From Numida meleagris (Eukaryota; Chordata; Aves; Galliformes; Numididae): a stretch of 64,000 nt of DNA. The first letter of the stretch is position 1; each line of letters begins with the position of its first letter. This document shows positions 1 to 13,554 of the stretch, in pieces. The notes under the pieces were generated by a model. It saw only the letters and a list, made by a program, of their open reading frames with translations, was not told where the DNA came from and made no database searches. The position numbers were made by a program, and so were the translations under genes. The DNA is taken from contig NC_034421.1 in NCBI RefSeq assembly GCF_002078875.1, positions 3,039,076 to 3,103,075 on the forward strand, given 5' to 3'.

Positions 1-620
1 TCTGGAAGGTAACAAAAAAGAAAAACCTCACCTATTGAGAGCCAACCCAAACTCAGACCATCTAGCTGGACCAGTACAGTATCAGACACACAGAAGACAG
101 ACTGCTATTGCAATTCACCTGGGCTGCTTGTTTAAACAGCACTTCAGACGCAGGCGGATGAGTTGCTGCTCGAAAGGGATGCCAATTTACATAGAGACAA
201 GATGATGACATGCAGGCAAGCTAAAGGGTAGCCAAGACAGTAAGGACATATCTCATAGTGAAGTCAAGATGAAATCTTGATGGTTACATAAGGTTTTATT
301 GCCGTGGAATATATAACTGATGATATGAAAGGGTGAAGCGCAAGGCCAGATGCCTTAGGTATTATGCATATACAGCCTCTTCGCTCTACTCTTGACTTAC
401 ATCGATATCTAAGTGGGAGACCAGATGCCAAGCCTTCTAAGGAAGTTTCTTTTTTTTTTTTTTAAAGAAAGTATCTTCACTTTTCTCATAAGGAACAACC
501 TGTCACACAGCAGCATGGCAACAATACTTCAGTCTAACCTCCGAGAAAGAAGAAAAGCGTTGTCGTGCTGGAAACCATGAACCCAAAGAAGCAGGAGCAG
601 CACGGGGCGCGCACACCTAC
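1..620 (-). other. MAD1L1: MAD1L1 intron (5' part of the last captured intron)
   Basis: This stretch follows the GT donor at 619-620 on the minus strand and runs off the window. The last MAD1L1 coding exon should lie further left. Apart from a 14-base T run at 450-463, I see no exon, repeat family or RNA gene in it. Confidence 0.85.
450..463. repeat. Poly-T tract, 14 bases
   Basis: A homopolymer run in the intron downstream of the exon at 621-811. On the sense (minus) strand it reads as poly-A. Confidence 0.85.
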
Positions 621-811
621 CTTAAAGAGCAGGCAGTCTCCTTGGTGCTCGGCGTAAATGGAGGTGAGTCGATACTGGTTCTCGGTGGTGATGTCGATCT
701 GGTACCCAGTGAGCGTGTAACAGACCTTGCGAAACTCCTGGATCTTGGTCTGAAAAATCTCTTTCAGACGCTGGTTTTTCAGTTCTGCGCTTTCCACTTG
801 CTTCTTCAGCT
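621..811 (-). CDS. MAD1L1: MAD1L1 penultimate coding exon (C-terminal domain)
   Basis: This 191-nt exon completes the split codon from the exon at 32225 and then runs 63 full codons to phase 0. The acceptor is CCCCTAAACAG and the donor AAG|GTAGGT. The peptide starts [18 protein letters not shown] and ends in GDCLLFK. It is nearly identical to vertebrate MAD1: a coiled-coil stem carrying the RLK motif, then the first beta strands of the RWD-like C-terminal globular domain ([20 protein letters not shown]). In known MAD1 this region mediates kinetochore targeting and contact with BUB1 phosphorylated at its CD1 motif, and the head contacts the MAD1-MAD2 core during checkpoint catalysis. The final coding piece, about 50 residues beginning near ATSPSGSK in other species, is not in the window, so the domain is incomplete here for positional reasons and not because of a mutation. 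Confidence 0.97.
762..770 (-). other. MAD1L1: RLK kinetochore-targeting motif codons
   Basis: The codons CGT CTG AAA give Arg-Leu-Lys within NQRLKE. In characterised MAD1 proteins this tripeptide in the C-terminal stem is needed for binding phosphorylated BUB1 and for kinetochore recruitment. It is fully conserved here. Confidence 0.92.
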
Positions 812-3800
812 CTGTTTAGGGGAAGAAAGTGGGTACTTTGTTATACGTCACCGGCGTCGAGACCTTGTGCTGTATTTACAGTGCTAACCAAACTAAGGGA
901 ATTGAAAAGGTTAATTAATTTTTTTAAAAGTGAATTAAGCAGGCAGAGTAAAGAAACAGGCAAGCTAGAATCTTTTCCCTCCTGTCCCCAAAAGGCCAAA
1001 AGATAATAAACTGTGGAATGGGAAAAAGAGACACATTTTAGTGGGATGGATTTTTCTTTTGCTTGGCCAGCCCTTCAACAGCATCCTACAAAATTCAAAG
1101 CTACAGCATCCATTTCCCCACACGCACACATCTTATTTTCTACGCAGAACCCAAGAGAAGAGTGCTAAGTTACAGGGAGCAAGAAAGTGGAAAAACGGTA
1201 ACAAACGCGCCGCTGTATGGTCGCATCAGGAGGGATCTGGCTATAAGGGAAATCTCTTCAAACGCACACTTGATCTGACTGAAAGCACTTTGATCTCAAA
1301 TTGACACGATGCTTAGGAATCCCTTAAGATTCGGGAAAGGGGCTTTTCCTGCAATGAAGAGCCTGAGGAGTACCACTGTCTCTTTCCATTTGCTGCCTTA
1401 CCTGGACTAGTCCCCAGAAGAGAGGTCCTAGGAGACTGCCTGCCACTCACCCTGCATTTTATTGCTACAAAGGGAGCTGCCAGCACTGTGAATCCTTCAA
1501 GAGGATACACAACAATTACCATGAATCTTTCACCCAAGGTGCCTTCTGAGTAATTAAACCTCGATTTATCCCCCCATTAATTACAGAGATTGGCTTTACC
1601 TTAATATACACTAGAGATGCCTCCCAAGTCAGCTTGTGTTATCAACACTGCAGTCCAGGGTTAGGAAAAAAGCCTCTCTTTCTAACAGCAAACAAATAGA
1701 CTTCCTCACTCAGATATCTCTGTCATTCTGAGGTTTACAGCTTTGTCTGTCCGGCAATTAGAAACATAATTGCAGCACACTTAGGCCATAGGGCAGCTAG
1801 TTTGGGTTCCAGCACTAGGAAAGCAGGAATTTCACTGCAAGACGACTGCTTGTGCACGAATCATGGATTTTGGCTGGGCTTATACAGCCTGTGCTGAAGT
1901 ATTACTGCTTCCCAAGCATGCTCGAAAAGTTCTTGATCAAGTATTTCCCTAGATGTGTTTCCATCGACCTTCCAAGTGCAGTGCAGGAAGAATGCAGGAA
2001 TGGGAGCTGCAAGCCCATGGACCTGCCCCAATTCAGCTGCCAGCAGCTGCAGGAGCACAGGCAGTACAACTCTCATCTTCTGTACTGCTTTACTTAGGCT
2101 CTCTGGGTGGGACAAAAGGATAATTCAGTGGTGTTAAGTTAAAGTGCCTCAAATGCCACAGAGGATGCCCTGCTCAGAAGTACTCTGGCCTTAATCCAAT
2201 TTAGCTTAATCCCCAGGCAAGGACAGAAACTCTTTAATGGTTAGAGAACTCCATGCCCCTTTACTTCTGAGTGAGAGCATCCATGCAGGGTGAGATAATG
2301 CTGGCCATCCAATTACCTTTGGTTAATTCAGCCCCACCTTCCAGAGCTGCTCATAAAGACGATGTACAAGGAAAGTACTTCCTTTACTTCAGGTGTCCCC
2401 CCAAAAACTGCACCTTACTTTATCAAGGGGTACAAACCAGTCTTGGGAAACATCACATACCAGTCTGTTCACTAAGACACTGCTGTACAAGACCAGCTGC
2501 TGGGGGACGTAAACAATCTTTCCTGACCACCCATCTTCCCATTCCTATCCAATTTATCACTGAGCAATTAACTCAGCCCTTCCTTGGATTGTTACAACCT
2601 TTTTCCCATCATCTCAGCAGGGTCTGGTCCCTTGATTAATTGAGTAATCAGCCTCTGAAATCAGGAGGTTAATTGGTGGCTCTGACCTCAATATTCTCAC
2701 AGTCTTCATTCAGCTTTGCATTCCAAAGATGCAACTGTTAAGGATGAAATCCTATACACGGAAGTAAAATTCAGTGGCCACATTACAGCGGTAAATAATG
2801 TTTCACCACTGTCAGAGATGGCACTGCTTTTAATATATCTCATGTCCAACACTGATATTTTTTTCCTAATAAACAGAGCCCAGCCTTGGAAAAGTAAATC
2901 TGCCTTTTTGTGCCATATCCTGAAGGCTGCTTTTCCTGATTTTATAACCTTGGGGGTGGATGGTTCCCTAACTCGCCTTAACTCATTGAACTGCTTTCGT
3001 TATTGATGGAGAGTTAGTGCCTTTTCCACTGTTTTGTCTCCAATTTGGTACCTTTAACGGCCACCAGGAACACCCCCACCACCTGCTGGGTTCAGCCTTA
3101 CCACCCACCCCAGGGTGAAAAAAGACGTATTTTAAGATCAGCCTCTTCTGCAAGAAGCCCTGAGCTTTCCAATGGAGCTGCAGGGCTCACCACCTCCAGT
3201 CCCTGCAGGCTGCCCTGGCCTCCCCGCGTCCTCCTGGCTCCCGTTCCAGCTCCTGCAGCAGTTCTGGTGCCTCACCGCATCAGCTGTCCTGGCTGGAAGA
3301 ATCCATCTGCACGAAGAAACGCCACCTCCCCGCTAGAGACGCGTCGTGTCAGCTACTGGCACAAGGCGCTGAGCTCCGTGACTGCTAATGTAGACGCAGC
3401 TGAATGCGCCAGCATCAGTCAGGGACAAGAAGAAGCCCTGTCATCTGCCCAGTAGCTCCATCAGCAATTCCCAGCAGTGTTTCTTTAGCCAAGCAGCTCG
3501 GGGATGGGCAGAAGTAAAGAAGCAGGCACAGGGACACGATAGGAATGCTTCTACTCGCAGCTGCCCTCGGTGCAAGCCCACTGAGCCATGACTGTGAAGA
3601 GGTGGCTCTTCCTTTACGCCCAGTTAAACTGGAGTCATCAATAGCTCAGCTATAGCAACTGCTGAGGCTTACCCTCATGCAGCATTTCTTTCACCCAGGG
3701 TAATATTTCAGCAAGGGGCTACTTCCAACTACTTCCAAACAAACTGAGGACAGCCCCCAGGGCTGAGACCAACTCCCTGCTTCCCTTTTTGGACATTGCT

Positions 3801-4979
3801 GACACCACCACCACAAAGCTGGGCTGCGAGGACTCACAGAACAGCAAGCTGATAGGAAGGTAGACTGAGACTTGAGAAACACAGGATGAAGGCCTGCTGC
3901 TGAAACCAAGCCACACAAATCCATCTGTGGCACACCTGGGTAATTTTCAAGGCTTCCCACTGTGCTCCTACAGGAGACAGCATTCCTGCAGGCTCTGCAC
4001 CACAGCAGCCAGACCCAGGCAAACCTCTCAGACACTGTGGGGATGCCTGAGATGGCACTGGGCATCGCTTTTTAGGCACAGGCTTCCCATGCAGCCTCTG
4101 CTGAGGCTCTATGCAGGGATTGCTCTGGCACTGCAGATTCCCAGAGGCCAGAGCTGTACAAGTAGCACATGGACAGACCCGGCTACACAAACTCACTTTC
4201 TAACATCTCCCCCTTCACATGAAGTCACTAAGCTGTATGCAGCTCATTGTTATCTCTGCTTCCGAATGCAGAGATGCGATGGGGCTCATTCTTAAGCCTC
4301 ACCTAATACCAGTAATTCCGGCCAAAGTTCTAGCATGGTCAGGAAAAATTGTTTTAAAAGTCATAATTTGCACAGAGTGCAATTCAGCTTATTTCAGAGA
4401 AATGCTTCAAGCACAGCTGTAAAGGTGACTGAGCAGAGGAAGATCCTTTCAGGACAGGTCGAGGTGCATTAATAGAGCAGTTTCTGATGACAACGTTACT
4501 TTCCACCCACTCTACCACCCACAGAACATCGAACATTTCAATCCTTTAAGATCTTTCACAACATCTAGAGAATTAGGTTTAATTACATCTTTAAAAGACA
4601 GTGTTTGAAAACTCAAATGTCTGTGTTTAGAGCACTCATTGGAGCTTCCATGTTCAACATCGTTATGCTCACAAGGAACAGATGAGAGACGCAGGTGTGC
4701 TCTGCAGAAACTGGGGATGGGGAAAGTTGCACCATAAATATCCCAAAGCATCCATCCCAGAAGTGTTACTGAAGCAAAGAAGGACTCAGAAAACACACAA
4801 AGGTTTGCCAGGTTATGCCCTGGTCAGAGATAGTGCCTGGTACTTTGCCCAGTGCCAGACAAAAAGAGGAGAACAAAGACAAAGGGAAAATATCTAGAAG
4901 TTGCTCTGCCTGGTCTCCTTGGTATTCAGGCCACACGTCTGTATTAAATGTTGCCCATCATGAAGAGTTTGATGGCAAA

Positions 4980-5160
4980 GAAAATTCTCACTGAAAAAAT
5001 CATTAATCTGTTACAAAATTAATATTGCCAAATGATTAGCTTCCTCCTAATGATGCTACTTCTTGAAACCACCTTGTATTTTCACACACTTATATTGACT
5101 TTAATGAATAATTCAAACAATTTTTGATAAATAAATAAAATATGAGTTGGGCTTTTTTGG
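4980..5160. promoter_or_regulatory. Candidate conserved non-coding element
   Basis: A compact AT-rich block with repeated homeodomain cores (CATTAATCTG, AAATTAATATTG, ATGATTAGC, CTAATGATG, TTTAATGAATAATTC) flanked by ordinary intron. There is no coding frame or repeat family. Regulatory role is inferred from motif density only. Confidence 0.3.
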
Positions 5161-8100
5161 TCTCTCGGATTGGAAATGTCACTCCTTTTTATTCCATTGC
5201 TTTTACACTCCTTACATCTGACAATGCTCACAGCTGCCTGGAAATACCACAACTTTGGCTCCTGCTCTCAGTTCAGCTGGGTCAATCAATAGCAACAGCA
5301 GTCTCCACACCAAAGAGGACCAAATCCACGCTTAACCTTTTCCCTGGGGAAAGAGGTAAAACACTGCAGATCCCAGCATGCCACAAGTGCCATGGAATTA
5401 GATGTATCACTTGACTTTGCGGGGAAAACATAAATTGGTTCTGCCCATCCTCCAAGACACCCCAAGCCATACAGTTGCATTAATTCACTTGTGATCCCAG
5501 CTAATATCTCTTGGTCCCAGAAAGGCCCGTTCCGGGCCCTTTACCTTACTAAGGGAAGGTAACCTGTATCTAGGGGTCAGCCACTCACTCACTCACAATG
5601 TACTGGATAAAATACTCCGCACCACACTGATTCCTACCCATCCTGTCCCTGCCAGAGTGCTTCAGACAGGTGGTACCCAGCATTGCCATGTGGCCCACCC
5701 ATCACCACCCCACTGCACCTCTCCAGTTCCTTAATTGCACCCTATGGCAGGTCTGTGCTTCCCAGCCACCTCGCTGGAGCTCAAGCACTGCCCTCCTGCA
5801 CACGAAACCCATCGAGCCATTCCCCATTCCAACCCTGCGCTGAAACGTCCTCCAGCTTTAGTTTATGACCGACATCACCCGAAAAGAGTTCTGTGATACT
5901 CCGTGAAGGACGCAATATAAAAATAAATTGTATTGTATTCAATAAAGGCTTATAGAAGAGGGGCTGAGCGTTTTCTGGCGGAGGCAAGTTTATGACCATC
6001 GCTCTCTAGAAATAAACCTCACTGCTGGATTTTATAGGGGTGCTTCACATGCCAGGCAGTGAGGCCATGCTGCTACTGGCACCGCAGCCCCCACGGTCCA
6101 GCAGGCTCAAGCTGCATTCCGGAAAAACTTGCAGTTTGTGACATTACAACCACGAATTATAACTTTTCTTTAAGGCAAAACCAATTTTCTATTCAACAGA
6201 CTGCACTGGCTGTTCAATTTTTTACCGAAGTGGTATTTATTTGATCAGTGAACATGGGTTTATTTTTACACTGTGTATGTACCATATGGCTCAACGCATC
6301 TACCAGTCCCCTCCTCCAGCCACCAGCTTCTCCCTTTCAGAAATGTGGGGAAGAGCTTCCAAAGGCAGCATGGTACCAACACATCTCTGCCACCATAGCC
6401 CTTGTATTGATCAAGAACACTTCACTAAGAAAAATTCTCCATTTATCCTTCAGTAAAGATGGATTTCTGAAGATCCTACTTCAGACATATCCCATCTATC
6501 CATACAAGGCACGCTTCTTGGAAAGAAGTCCACGATTAACCTTTCTCCCCAGATTATCTGCACAAAGTGGCAGAGGGCATCAGAAATTGGGTTAGGTTGA
6601 AAGAAGCAGGGCACAGAGAGTAGAGATAAGCAGCTATGGAAGAGGGTGAACTTCCTTTTGTAGTACCTATACATACACATAACATACTTTAGCATTGAGT
6701 AAAGGGTTTGTTGTTGCTTGTAGTTTTTCCTTTTCTTCTCCTGACAAAGCGAGATTACAATGCAAGGTTGCATGACTGATGAGCACACCTGAAGTTGACC
6801 TACCTACAGGATTCAGCCCAGGCAGAGGAACCACAGGGAGCAGAAGGCTGCCCTGGAGAAAATCCTAGCACAGGTTCTGCTCGAAGTTCCTCTGCCCTTC
6901 CTTTTCCCTTCTTGGGGGAGATGTTTTGGAGTCGGGAAGGCAAGAAGCAAGCTGGCTCCGGACACCCAGCTCAGCTCATCAGTCACCCCTGCAGTGTGTC
7001 CACGCTGCACTTGGTGAAGACAGTGCAACGTAGCGTAAAGAGACCCTGGGTAGCTTTAAAATTGCTGGTTTAAATAATGTGAACAGCATTCATGCTGCAA
7101 TACAGAACTACTTGGGGATGGCAACGTTCACCCCCGATGCAGCTAAATTAACCTCAGGAGAGCTGTTTAGTACCCAAGGTGAATTTCACCAATTAGGATG
7201 ATATGGCACAAACATCTTGGGAGTCAGAAACATCACACTGAGCATAAATTGTGAACCAACCAGGAAGACATCTCCCCCCACCCCTCCCCAAATGATGATA
7301 AAGTCTTCCAGCCACATTTCCCTTCCATATGGCAATTAAAGCCCAACAGCACTTCCCAGAACAAAGCAATGTCAGCTGGAGCTAGTCATTAACTTCAGAT
7401 GCAAAAAATTGCCTCACCTTAAAAATACAAATACATTACACCACTTAAGTTTACAGGAGAACAGCTATTCTCTGCTTCTGGAGCAAGCCAGCAGGTAGCA
7501 GGCCTGTTTTCCTGGTAATCGGTTTTGGAAGCATCAAAGAAAAAGTCACAGGGACTTTTTGTGGGCTATAGTTCAGGGATGGCTGGCAGCAAGAACAGGG
7601 TCTTAACTTGTGTTGCTTGGTAAAGGAACAAGAATCGCTTCACTTGGCTGTTCCCACGAAAAAGAGTAGCTTTGAAACTGCTCAAGTGCCTAATGTAAGA
7701 ATTAATCCTAGGAGCTATATAATTAACATATATAATTCACACTTAATTACACAGGGTGGTCTGCAGAAGCATCTAACAGACAAGTTTATCCCTGTCTGAC
7801 CACCTCCCCTGCACACTGCCCATTACTTTGTTTCCATTGCACGACTGTTACCGCTACCCCAAAACGCTGGATGCTATTTAAACCTCTGAACAGCATCAAA
7901 CATCTGTTATTAAAACAAACACGGGAAAACAGATCCAGAAATATTTGTTTCTTCCTTCTCAAAGCAAAGACATTTTGCAGGAGTTGCGCTCTTTCAAATT
8001 GCCACGTGGACAACGTTCAATCACGCATTAGAGAGCACTTTGCAGGTTATCATCCAGCAGCGTCCACCAGGGCTAAGACAGGAGCTTTTCACTGCTGGCA

Positions 8101-8946
8101 AGAGATTTCAAGCTTCTGTAGAAGCACCGCCCTTTTGCTCTGACTCCAGGAGTTTCCCATGTCCAAATTCTGATGCTGAAACTCATGGAAATGCTCTCTC
8201 AGCTCAGTGACAGTGCCCAAGGCAGTTACTGACTCTATCTTGTTTCCCCCTATCCCTCGAGTTGCTAAGCCTGTACTCACAACACAAATATCCCAGCTTT
8301 ACAGGCAGTTAGATCTAAAGACAGAATGAATAGACACTGGAAGAGATTCTTAACAATTTCTGAAGTAGCTTTTCAACAATATGCAGGGTAAGACAGTCCA
8401 AGATGGGACAGGCACGATCCAGGCGTTCTCCAGTTCTGACTTGAGATGCACAGATTGAGCTGTAAACCCTCGTAGATTCCCTGATTGTTTTGAGAGTGGC
8501 TGTAAATCAGCACGCTCTGCTCTGTCGGACTAAGTCCCTTCCTACCCATGAGCTGCCTCTCCTCTTGACAGACATTATACACCATTACAGCTCCAAAGCC
8601 TCACAACGGTAGGAGACAAAGCCCAGTGCCTCCAGCCCCTAGGTAAGGCAGCTTTGCTGAAAGGTCAGCCTGCCATTTCATCTGTTTGCACGGCCCAGGC
8701 TAATGGAAACGCTTCCGCTGTGAGCAGCACGCGGGCAGGCTGGAGGGCTGCGAGGAAAAACGCACACCATTTTACCTGGTCAGCAGGGATGCAAATACAA
8801 CTGCACTGCAACAGATAAAGGCAAAGCTCTGCAGCAGGCCACCTTATTTGTGTTTTTAATGGGAAAAGATTGTGGAGTTTGTTTTATGTCTTTTGTTGCA
8901 AAGGAAACTAAGCTCTAAAAAGCCTCCGCTCACTCCTATTCAACCC

Positions 8947-8963
8947 TTTTTTTTTTTTTTTTT
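8947..8963. repeat. Poly-T tract, 17 bases
   Basis: A homopolymer run of T followed by five C, with no recognisable element attached. Confidence 0.9.
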
Positions 8964-11900
8964 CCCCCATTTATTCCCTTAATAGTGTTTTGAAATGTTG
9001 GCATTGCAAACATATTGCTCTTGGCCTGAAAGCACTCTTGATGCCAACTATTCAAACTTTCCCCAGGCCCTTTTCTTTCTGCTCTTTGTGCTCCTGCAGC
9101 AGGCCCCAAAGGCTCTTACTCTACTTCAGACTCACACCAGATGTGCCCTGGACCTCCCCCCACAGGACAGCAGGTTCTGCCCTATCTTTATTGGTATATT
9201 TTTCTTGTTCTACTTCATTTTCTGATGTCTACTTTATGAAAACAATCTTTTAAAGATGATCTCGCACAAAACGCTGGTTCAGCACGGAGAAGCAGAACAG
9301 CAACAGGAAAAAGGGGCTTTCAAATATCAAAGCTGCAGGAATGTGACACAGACATAAGGACAAGCAATCTTTTTTCCCTGGAGCATGAAAGATGTTTGGA
9401 AACAGAGCCATCTCCTGGATAACCAGGCTTTCAGTCACATTCTTCCAGCCTCTGGAGCTCATATTTCCATTGCAAAAGCTTTCAATGTTATTATAGAGAG
9501 GGAGGGTTATTTCCCCTAAGCCTGTGCTGATGCTCTTGAGCAAGAGACAAAGACTTGAAGTCTCCAAGCAATCCCCACAAACTGTCCCAAGGCTGGCAAG
9601 ACCACCAAAGTCATCTCCCAGCAAGAAGCAAGCAAAGGTAACATCTTCTCAGTGCCAAGTCTTGCTACCCAATTCTGAATTATTCATCACATGCTAACTT
9701 CCAAACCAGTTCAGTTTTAAATTTTTAAATATTTAATAATTGGGTATTAAATATTCATGCAATTTTATTAGAAATTTTGGAAGATGGGCACTAAGGCTGT
9801 AATTGTTAAGTTCATCATTGGGACTGACCAGCTTTTCAGAGAGACTTTCTAGCTTCCTAGAGAGGGAAGGAGGAAGACAAAAGGCAGAACAAGCATGCAT
9901 GGACCTCTCCGACTCTAAATCACCAGACAACACAGTTATCTGTGCTATTTGCCTTCCAAAAAAAAACACATCTCTTTAGGAAGAAGCTGAGAAATCTACA
10001 CTGCATGCTAGAAAGTCTTCAGCAGCAGAGTCTTAAGAGTTTTGTTCAGGTGTTAAAGAGAAAGCCATCTGTCTGGGTTTAGTGTATCTGACCTGAAAAG
10101 GGACAGCTGAGCAGCCTCTGTCTACAACAGCAACAGAAAGACAGTGGTCTCTCTTATGACTCAGAGCAGATGTAGGGAAAGCTCAGCGTAGAATCAACCT
10201 GAAATGAGGCAGATTCCTCCCTTTTTTCTGACAACTACTGAGAGGAAATGATGGGATGTACAGCTTCCCCTGAGCTGGTCTGACAACTTGGATTCATTAA
10301 ATATCCATGCCTGCTCCTCTGTGTGCAGCTCCGACCCCCTCCTCTGTAACAGATGACATCTCCTTAACCCTGATCCATGCTGAGCAAGCACCCATGTTCC
10401 TGTCCTCTGTATTACGAGCACACATTCCACACTGCACCAGGAACTGCATGGTTTACACAAAAGATGACATGTAAGCCCTGGAATTATATGCAAACGAATG
10501 GTTCTGTTCCTCGCTCCTCACCATTACAGCTCTGACTTTCCAACAACTGCATGGGGTAATTTCTGCACCAGCTTTCAAACAAAGGGCAACTCTGTGCCAT
10601 CAACATCTCGCTGTAGCAAGCAGTTCGTCACCTTTCCCAAAAATGATCTGACAAGACACCAGCAACTATTCCCAAGGAGATCATTGGGTGGCTATGTCCC
10701 AGCACAGCAGCTGGAGGGTAAAGTGACATAATATTCCAGTGGGAACGCTCCTTTTTCATGTCAAGAGGACAGGAAACATTCAGAAATGAACAAAACTGGG
10801 AACAAACAAAACTAGAGGAAGAACCAGTCATGTTCCCTTCCATTTTCTTCATCTCTGTGTATCAACATTAGGAGCACACCTCTAGAAGAAAACTAAACGC
10901 TCCTGATTGTGACACGAGGTGACAGGACATTAACTTTGGAGACTTATCTTGGGAAGGAGCTTGTAAAAAAAGATCCTGAGGAAGAATGACTCGAGCACCA
11001 ATTCCAACTGCAAAAATCCAGCTGATATCTTCATCTTGCATGTTTGGGTGTTCCAGCATTGAAGCGTGGAGGGCTGAACATCCGCAAGAAAGACAAGTTC
11101 TCTCTTCCTGAGGCTGCTGTGCAATTCCTCATTGCACCTTATCATAGCACCCAAGGAACCAGCACTGTTTGGCTCATGCTCACAAGTGAAGTGGGGCAAG
11201 GAGCAGAAGCTCTACCTAGCTTCAAGTAACCAACTATTAAATACTCAAAGCTATTTCAGGACAGGTCATTTCTAGCTACATGCCAAAGAAACTAAAACAC
11301 AAAAACCTATCAGTCTGCCCCCAGAGATAAAAGCAGAGAAAAAAATCCTTACTAAGCGAAATCCTTCTGGTAGTACTGACCCAGCTTGTTATCTTCACCT
11401 CTATGAAAAAGTGCTTTTTGTCAGTATGATGCAAGCATCCTCTGAACTTCAACATTTGTGTTCAAATATCTGCTCTTTAGAACCAGACAAGCACAAGAAA
11501 ATCTGGGTAAGTCTCCTGTTTGTGATGATGGGAAAGAAAGAGTTATTGCTGCACTTTTAGGATATATATCATCAAGTTTGATCCCTTCAAACAGCCTACA
11601 AATGCTTTTAAAAAATGATGAGCTCTGCCTGTTTTAAGTCTGAGAAACATCTGCACAGCACATAATGGTTCAAAACAGAGCCCTTTCATGTTTGTTTCTT
11701 CATCACGTTTTCAGAAAGCTTCCCCACGTCATCTAGAAGGTGCAGTCCGGAGTCAGACACTACAGTGCTGCCATCCATTCATGCAATGCCTTCTGCCAGC
11801 ACAGGGCAACAGAGCTAACGTGTAGCAGAACCCAGCCAGCAGACAGAACCCATCCACAAGGAGGCAAGGACGTGCAATGACGCTGCAGTTAATCCTAAGG

Positions 11901-12606
11901 GCCATTCAGAATATAAGAGAGCAGGAGGATTTTCAGAGAGTGAAAGTAGAGATTTCGGGACTGCGTGGAGCACTCAAATGTAAACGTAGGAATGGGAAAA
12001 CAGAGGTGGAAACACGTTGTCAGCCCACAGCCACCCATGAGATTGTACGGCCCTAGCACGTGCTCTGAGTGTTCCTAGAGCCCTGTCCAAATGCAGAGGA
12101 GAGGACTGAGCGAATACAGCAGCCAGCCAAACCACGAAGCAGGCTTTGGTTCTTAATGAACTGAGGGATTTGAGTGGAGGAACAAACAGGAGCGGGGACT
12201 GATTCCACACTTAGCTCTTCATATCATCAGCAAGGTGGGCAAGGCCACCTGGGAAGACTTCAACTCACAACAAAACGCTCATGGACAGATCTAATGAGAC
12301 AGAAGCCTTCACTTTTTTCTTCAGAAAGAGATATTTTAATGGCCTATAGCTCTTCTGCAGCAGCAGGGAAAAACAAACGAAAAATGACAGCTTTCTGCTA
12401 CAGTGCAGAAGGCTCAGCATCTCTTCCTTCAAAGGAAGAGCACTGAAGAGGGACTCTATAGCTTGAGAGTTTAAATTAGAGCTTTTGGCACAATTTTGAC
12501 TGAATATAAGAATAAAATGCTCTGATGAAGGGGCTTTGGGTGGAGAAAAGGGGTGAGGGAAGTAGAAACATCTTAATGAAAATCTCATTTAGCAGGTGTG
12601 TTGGTG

Positions 12607-12629
12607 TTTTTTTTTTTTTTTTTTTTTTT
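12607..12629. repeat. Poly-T tract, 23 bases
   Basis: An uninterrupted run of T preceded by GTTGGTG. It is the longest homopolymer in the window. It could be a retrotransposon A-tail on the minus strand or simple slippage, but no element body is recognisable beside it. Confidence 0.9.
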
Positions 12630-12889
12630 GAGTTGCTTATAAATTCCACTGAAGTCACCAATTCTGGAGAGATGACAAACTCCTGGGATAAAGGCTGGAA
12701 AATCCTGGTAGTCGTGTCACATTTAGCAAGTCAAAGATATGTTTGTATAAGGCTGTAGAGGGCTAAATCCATTTTACATGCTGTATGTATTATTAATTTC
12801 TGACAGTGGGCTTAGAAAAACCTAATTCGCTGGAATACGAGCTCCCTTTGAGCGGAGGGAAGCCTTTTCAAAACTCATCTTTTATTGAC

Positions 12890-12907
12890 TGAGTCATTTT
12901 TGAGTCA
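12890..12907 (+). promoter_or_regulatory. Paired perfect AP-1 motifs in an AT-rich intronic segment
   Basis: TGAGTCA occurs at 12890-12896 and again at 12901-12907. The starts are 11 bases apart, about one helical turn. The first is preceded by TGAC (TGACTGAGTCA), which is also close to a Maf recognition element. A degenerate third copy (TGAGTCG) follows near 12967. The surrounding 12780-13060 is low in repeats and looks like a conserved non-coding segment. Function as an AP-1/Maf-bound enhancer is inference from the motifs. Confidence 0.45.
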
Positions 12908-13554
12908 ATCTGTCTGCTTTCGGCAAGACAAGAGTTTTAAATCTTCTCTCTTTTTCTCCTCCTTTTTGAGTCGTGGCAAGTCTATTAAAACCTGCTAATG
13001 TATGCAGCAAGGCCTCTGATTTGAAATGTAATGAATTCTTCAGATAGTGGCAGATTAGGGGGAGAAGATGATAGAAACAGCCAGAGACGCCAAAAAAAGA
13101 ACTCTCCAGAAAAAGAGGAGGAGAAGGGTGAGAAGGAAAGAGAAAGATTAACCCTTTTTATCCAGAAGAAGGGAATCTTTAAGCCCCATGAATAGAATCA
13201 GTTAAAAAAGCAGAACTGGAAGAGGCAGAACATCTTCAGGCATGCCCGGGGCTGAATGAGACAAAGAATAAATGAATCCTTCCTCCTCGACTCTCTTGTA
13301 AGATTAGGTAATTCCCTAAGTGAAAAATGAATAACTTAGAGGAAATTAGCTCCATCCATATAAATAAGCCTTCATATTCCAAACTCGTCACCCAGAGCTT
13401 CCCAGGCGAATGCCCTGAAACATTTCTGCTGTTGTGTAACAGATGGTTTCCTCCTCCCCCTCCTTGGTTTGGTTCCAGCCGCAGTATCTTTCAGGTGATC
13501 TTGTTTTAGCACAGAAATGAGCATTTTGGTGTAAATCGTAAATCCCCTTAGCGA

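Noticed and set aside
534..620. The open frame of the last captured exon continues beyond 621 into ...[12 protein letters not shown]...
   Set aside because: The GT donor at 619-620 (AAG|GTAGGT) and the MAD1 family sequence show that coding stops at 621. The extension is intron read-through.
3045..3455. The 136-codon open frame on the + strand, in a relatively GC-rich stretch.
   Set aside because: It is rich in Pro, Ala and Ser with no recognisable motif. The length is within what GC-rich non-coding DNA gives by chance, and there are no flanking splice or promoter signals I can defend.
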